Source of the DNA: Myxococcota bacterium
GTDB lineage: Bacteria > Myxococcota_A > UBA9160 > PR03
Assembly: GCA_030066475.1 (NCBI GenBank)
Contig: JASJBO010000168.1
Span: 1-14,794 of the forward strand
DNA: 14,794 nucleotides
Direction: 5' to 3'
The notes beneath the pieces were generated by a model. The model was not told the DNA's origin. It made no database searches and saw only the letters and a list, made by a program, of their open reading frames with translations. This document shows positions 13,974 through 14,794 of the stretch, one piece after another. Position 1 is the first letter of the stretch. Each line of letters begins with the position of its first letter. The position numbers and the translations under genes are program-made.

Positions 13974-14794
13974 GCGGGCCCTTGGCTCCGCGGCCCTGGA
14001 ACCTGATCGCCGAGCTCACCTACCGCTGCCCGCTGCGCTGCCCCTACTGCTCGAACCCGCTCGGCTACCGCGACGTGCGCGACGTGCTCGACGCAGACGC
14101 CTGGGGCCGCGTCTTCCGCGAGGCGGCCGCACTGGGCTGTGTGCACGCGGGACTGACCGGCGGCGAGCCCTCGGCGCGGCGCGACCTCGCGGCGATCGTG
14201 CGCCAGGCCGCCGGGGCGAGTCTCTACACGCACCTGGTGACGGCTGGCGTCCCGCTCGACGGCGACGGCCTGGCAGAGCTGGCCGAGGCGGGCCTGCGCA
14301 GCGTCCAGCTCTCGCTCCAGGACGCGGAGGCCGAGCGCTCCGACGCCATCGCCGGCACCCCGTGCTTCGAGCGCAAGCTCGCGCTGGGCCGCGCCGCGCG
14401 CGCGCGTGGTCTGGCGCTCACCGTGAACGTCGTGCTGCACCGGCACAACCTCGAGCGGGTCGCCGCGCTGATCGCGCTGGCACGCGAGCTCGACGCCGAC
14501 CGGCTCGAGCTGGCCAACGCCCAGTACGACGGCTGGGCGCTGCCGAACCGCGACGCGCTGCTGCCGACGCGCGAACAGCTCGACGCGGCGACGGCGGTGG
14601 TGCGCGCCGAGCGCGGCCGCGCGGCGCGGCCCGAGATCCTGTACGTGCTGCCCGACTACCTCGCGGACCGCCCGAAGCCGTGCATGGGCGGCTGGGGGCG
14701 CCGGCTGCTGGTGGTGGCGCCCGACGGGCTGGTGATGCCCTGCCAGGCCGCGCGCGACCTGCCCGGGCTCGAGTTCTGGAGCGCGGCGGAGCGC
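13970..14794 (+). CDS. pqqE: PqqE, radical SAM peptide-crosslinking enzyme (3' end beyond window)
   Basis: 275 codons are visible and the frame is still open at the window end; the family is about 380 residues. The CxxxCxxC cluster site is C20-C24-C27 in LTYRCPLRCPYCSNPLGYR. TGGEP at 63-67 is the SAM-binding GGE motif. Then VQLSLQD, LTVNVVLHRHN and QYDGWALPNR follow closely the PqqE consensus as I recall it. The SPASM region begins at about 236 with KPCMGGWGRR (C238) and LVMPCQAA (C258); the remaining auxiliary-cluster ligands would be past the edge. PqqE forms the Glu-Tyr carbon-carbon crosslink in the PqqA peptide, with PqqD delivering the peptide. Gln259 is found where I expect His in the usual PCHAA. 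The GTG start sits in the GTGA overlap with pqqCD and only a weak Shine-Dalgarno is present, so coupling is likely. Confidence 0.94.
   Translation, partial: MSGPLAPRPWNLIAELTYRCPLRCPYCSNPLGYRDVRDVLDADAWGRVFREAAALGCVHAGLTGGEPSARRDLAAIVRQAAGASLYTHLVTAGVPLDGDGLAELAEAGLRSVQLSLQDAEAERSDAIAGTPCFERKLALGRAARARGLALTVNVVLHRHNLERVAALIALARELDADRLELANAQYDGWALPNRDALLPTREQLDAATAVVRAERGRAARPEILYVLPDYLADRPKPCMGGWGRRLLVVAPDGLVMPCQAARDLPGLEFWSAAER

Overview
The window is very GC-rich chromosomal DNA. It has long open frames on every strand, tightly packed genes, and GTG starts in seven of the twelve genes. Two lipoprotein signal peptides with +2 glycines, a membrane-bound fatty-acid desaturase and pyrroloquinoline quinone (PQQ) biosynthesis suggest a Gram-negative, aerobic, high-GC bacterium. 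A deltaproteobacterium-like, Myxococcota or Binatota lineage would fit, but the sequence alone does not settle the taxon. I see no tRNA, rRNA, CRISPR array, insertion sequence or phage gene.

Layout. (1) 1-2738, minus strand: a cytoplasmic GH78 alpha-L-rhamnosidase followed 27 nt later by the start of an O-methyltransferase cut by the window edge. (2) 2903-7556, plus strand: three genes joined by two 4-nt GTGA overlaps. They encode a multi-pass GT-C-type glycosyltransferase, a fusion of a polyprenyl-phosphate-sugar-synthase-like GT2 domain to a class I SAM methyltransferase, and a lipoprotein of the alkaline phosphatase/sulfatase superfamily. Together they look like an envelope glycan or glycolipid modification unit: the GT2 domain could make the lipid-linked sugar donor, the GT-C protein could use it outside the membrane, and the lipoprotein could act on a phospho- or sulfo-ester at the cell surface. 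(3) 7645-9682, minus strand: a DUF4056-type lipoprotein followed by two small tautomerase-superfamily genes, one with the catalytic Pro-1 and one with Thr instead. (4) 9795-11981, minus strand: a membrane delta-9-type acyl desaturase and a MalY/PatB-family PLP enzyme. (5) 12145-14794, plus strand: pqqB, a fused pqqC-pqqD and pqqE (cut by the window end), again joined by GTGA overlaps. No pqqA is visible upstream.

Intergenic stretches are all under 170 nt. The most informative is the 163-nt divergent gap between the desaturase and pqqB. It contains a 19-bp imperfect palindrome overlapping a perfect TTGACA. The best candidates for something undescribed are the GT-C / GT2-methyltransferase / Thr-nucleophile lipoprotein operon and the DUF4056 plus paired-tautomerase operon.
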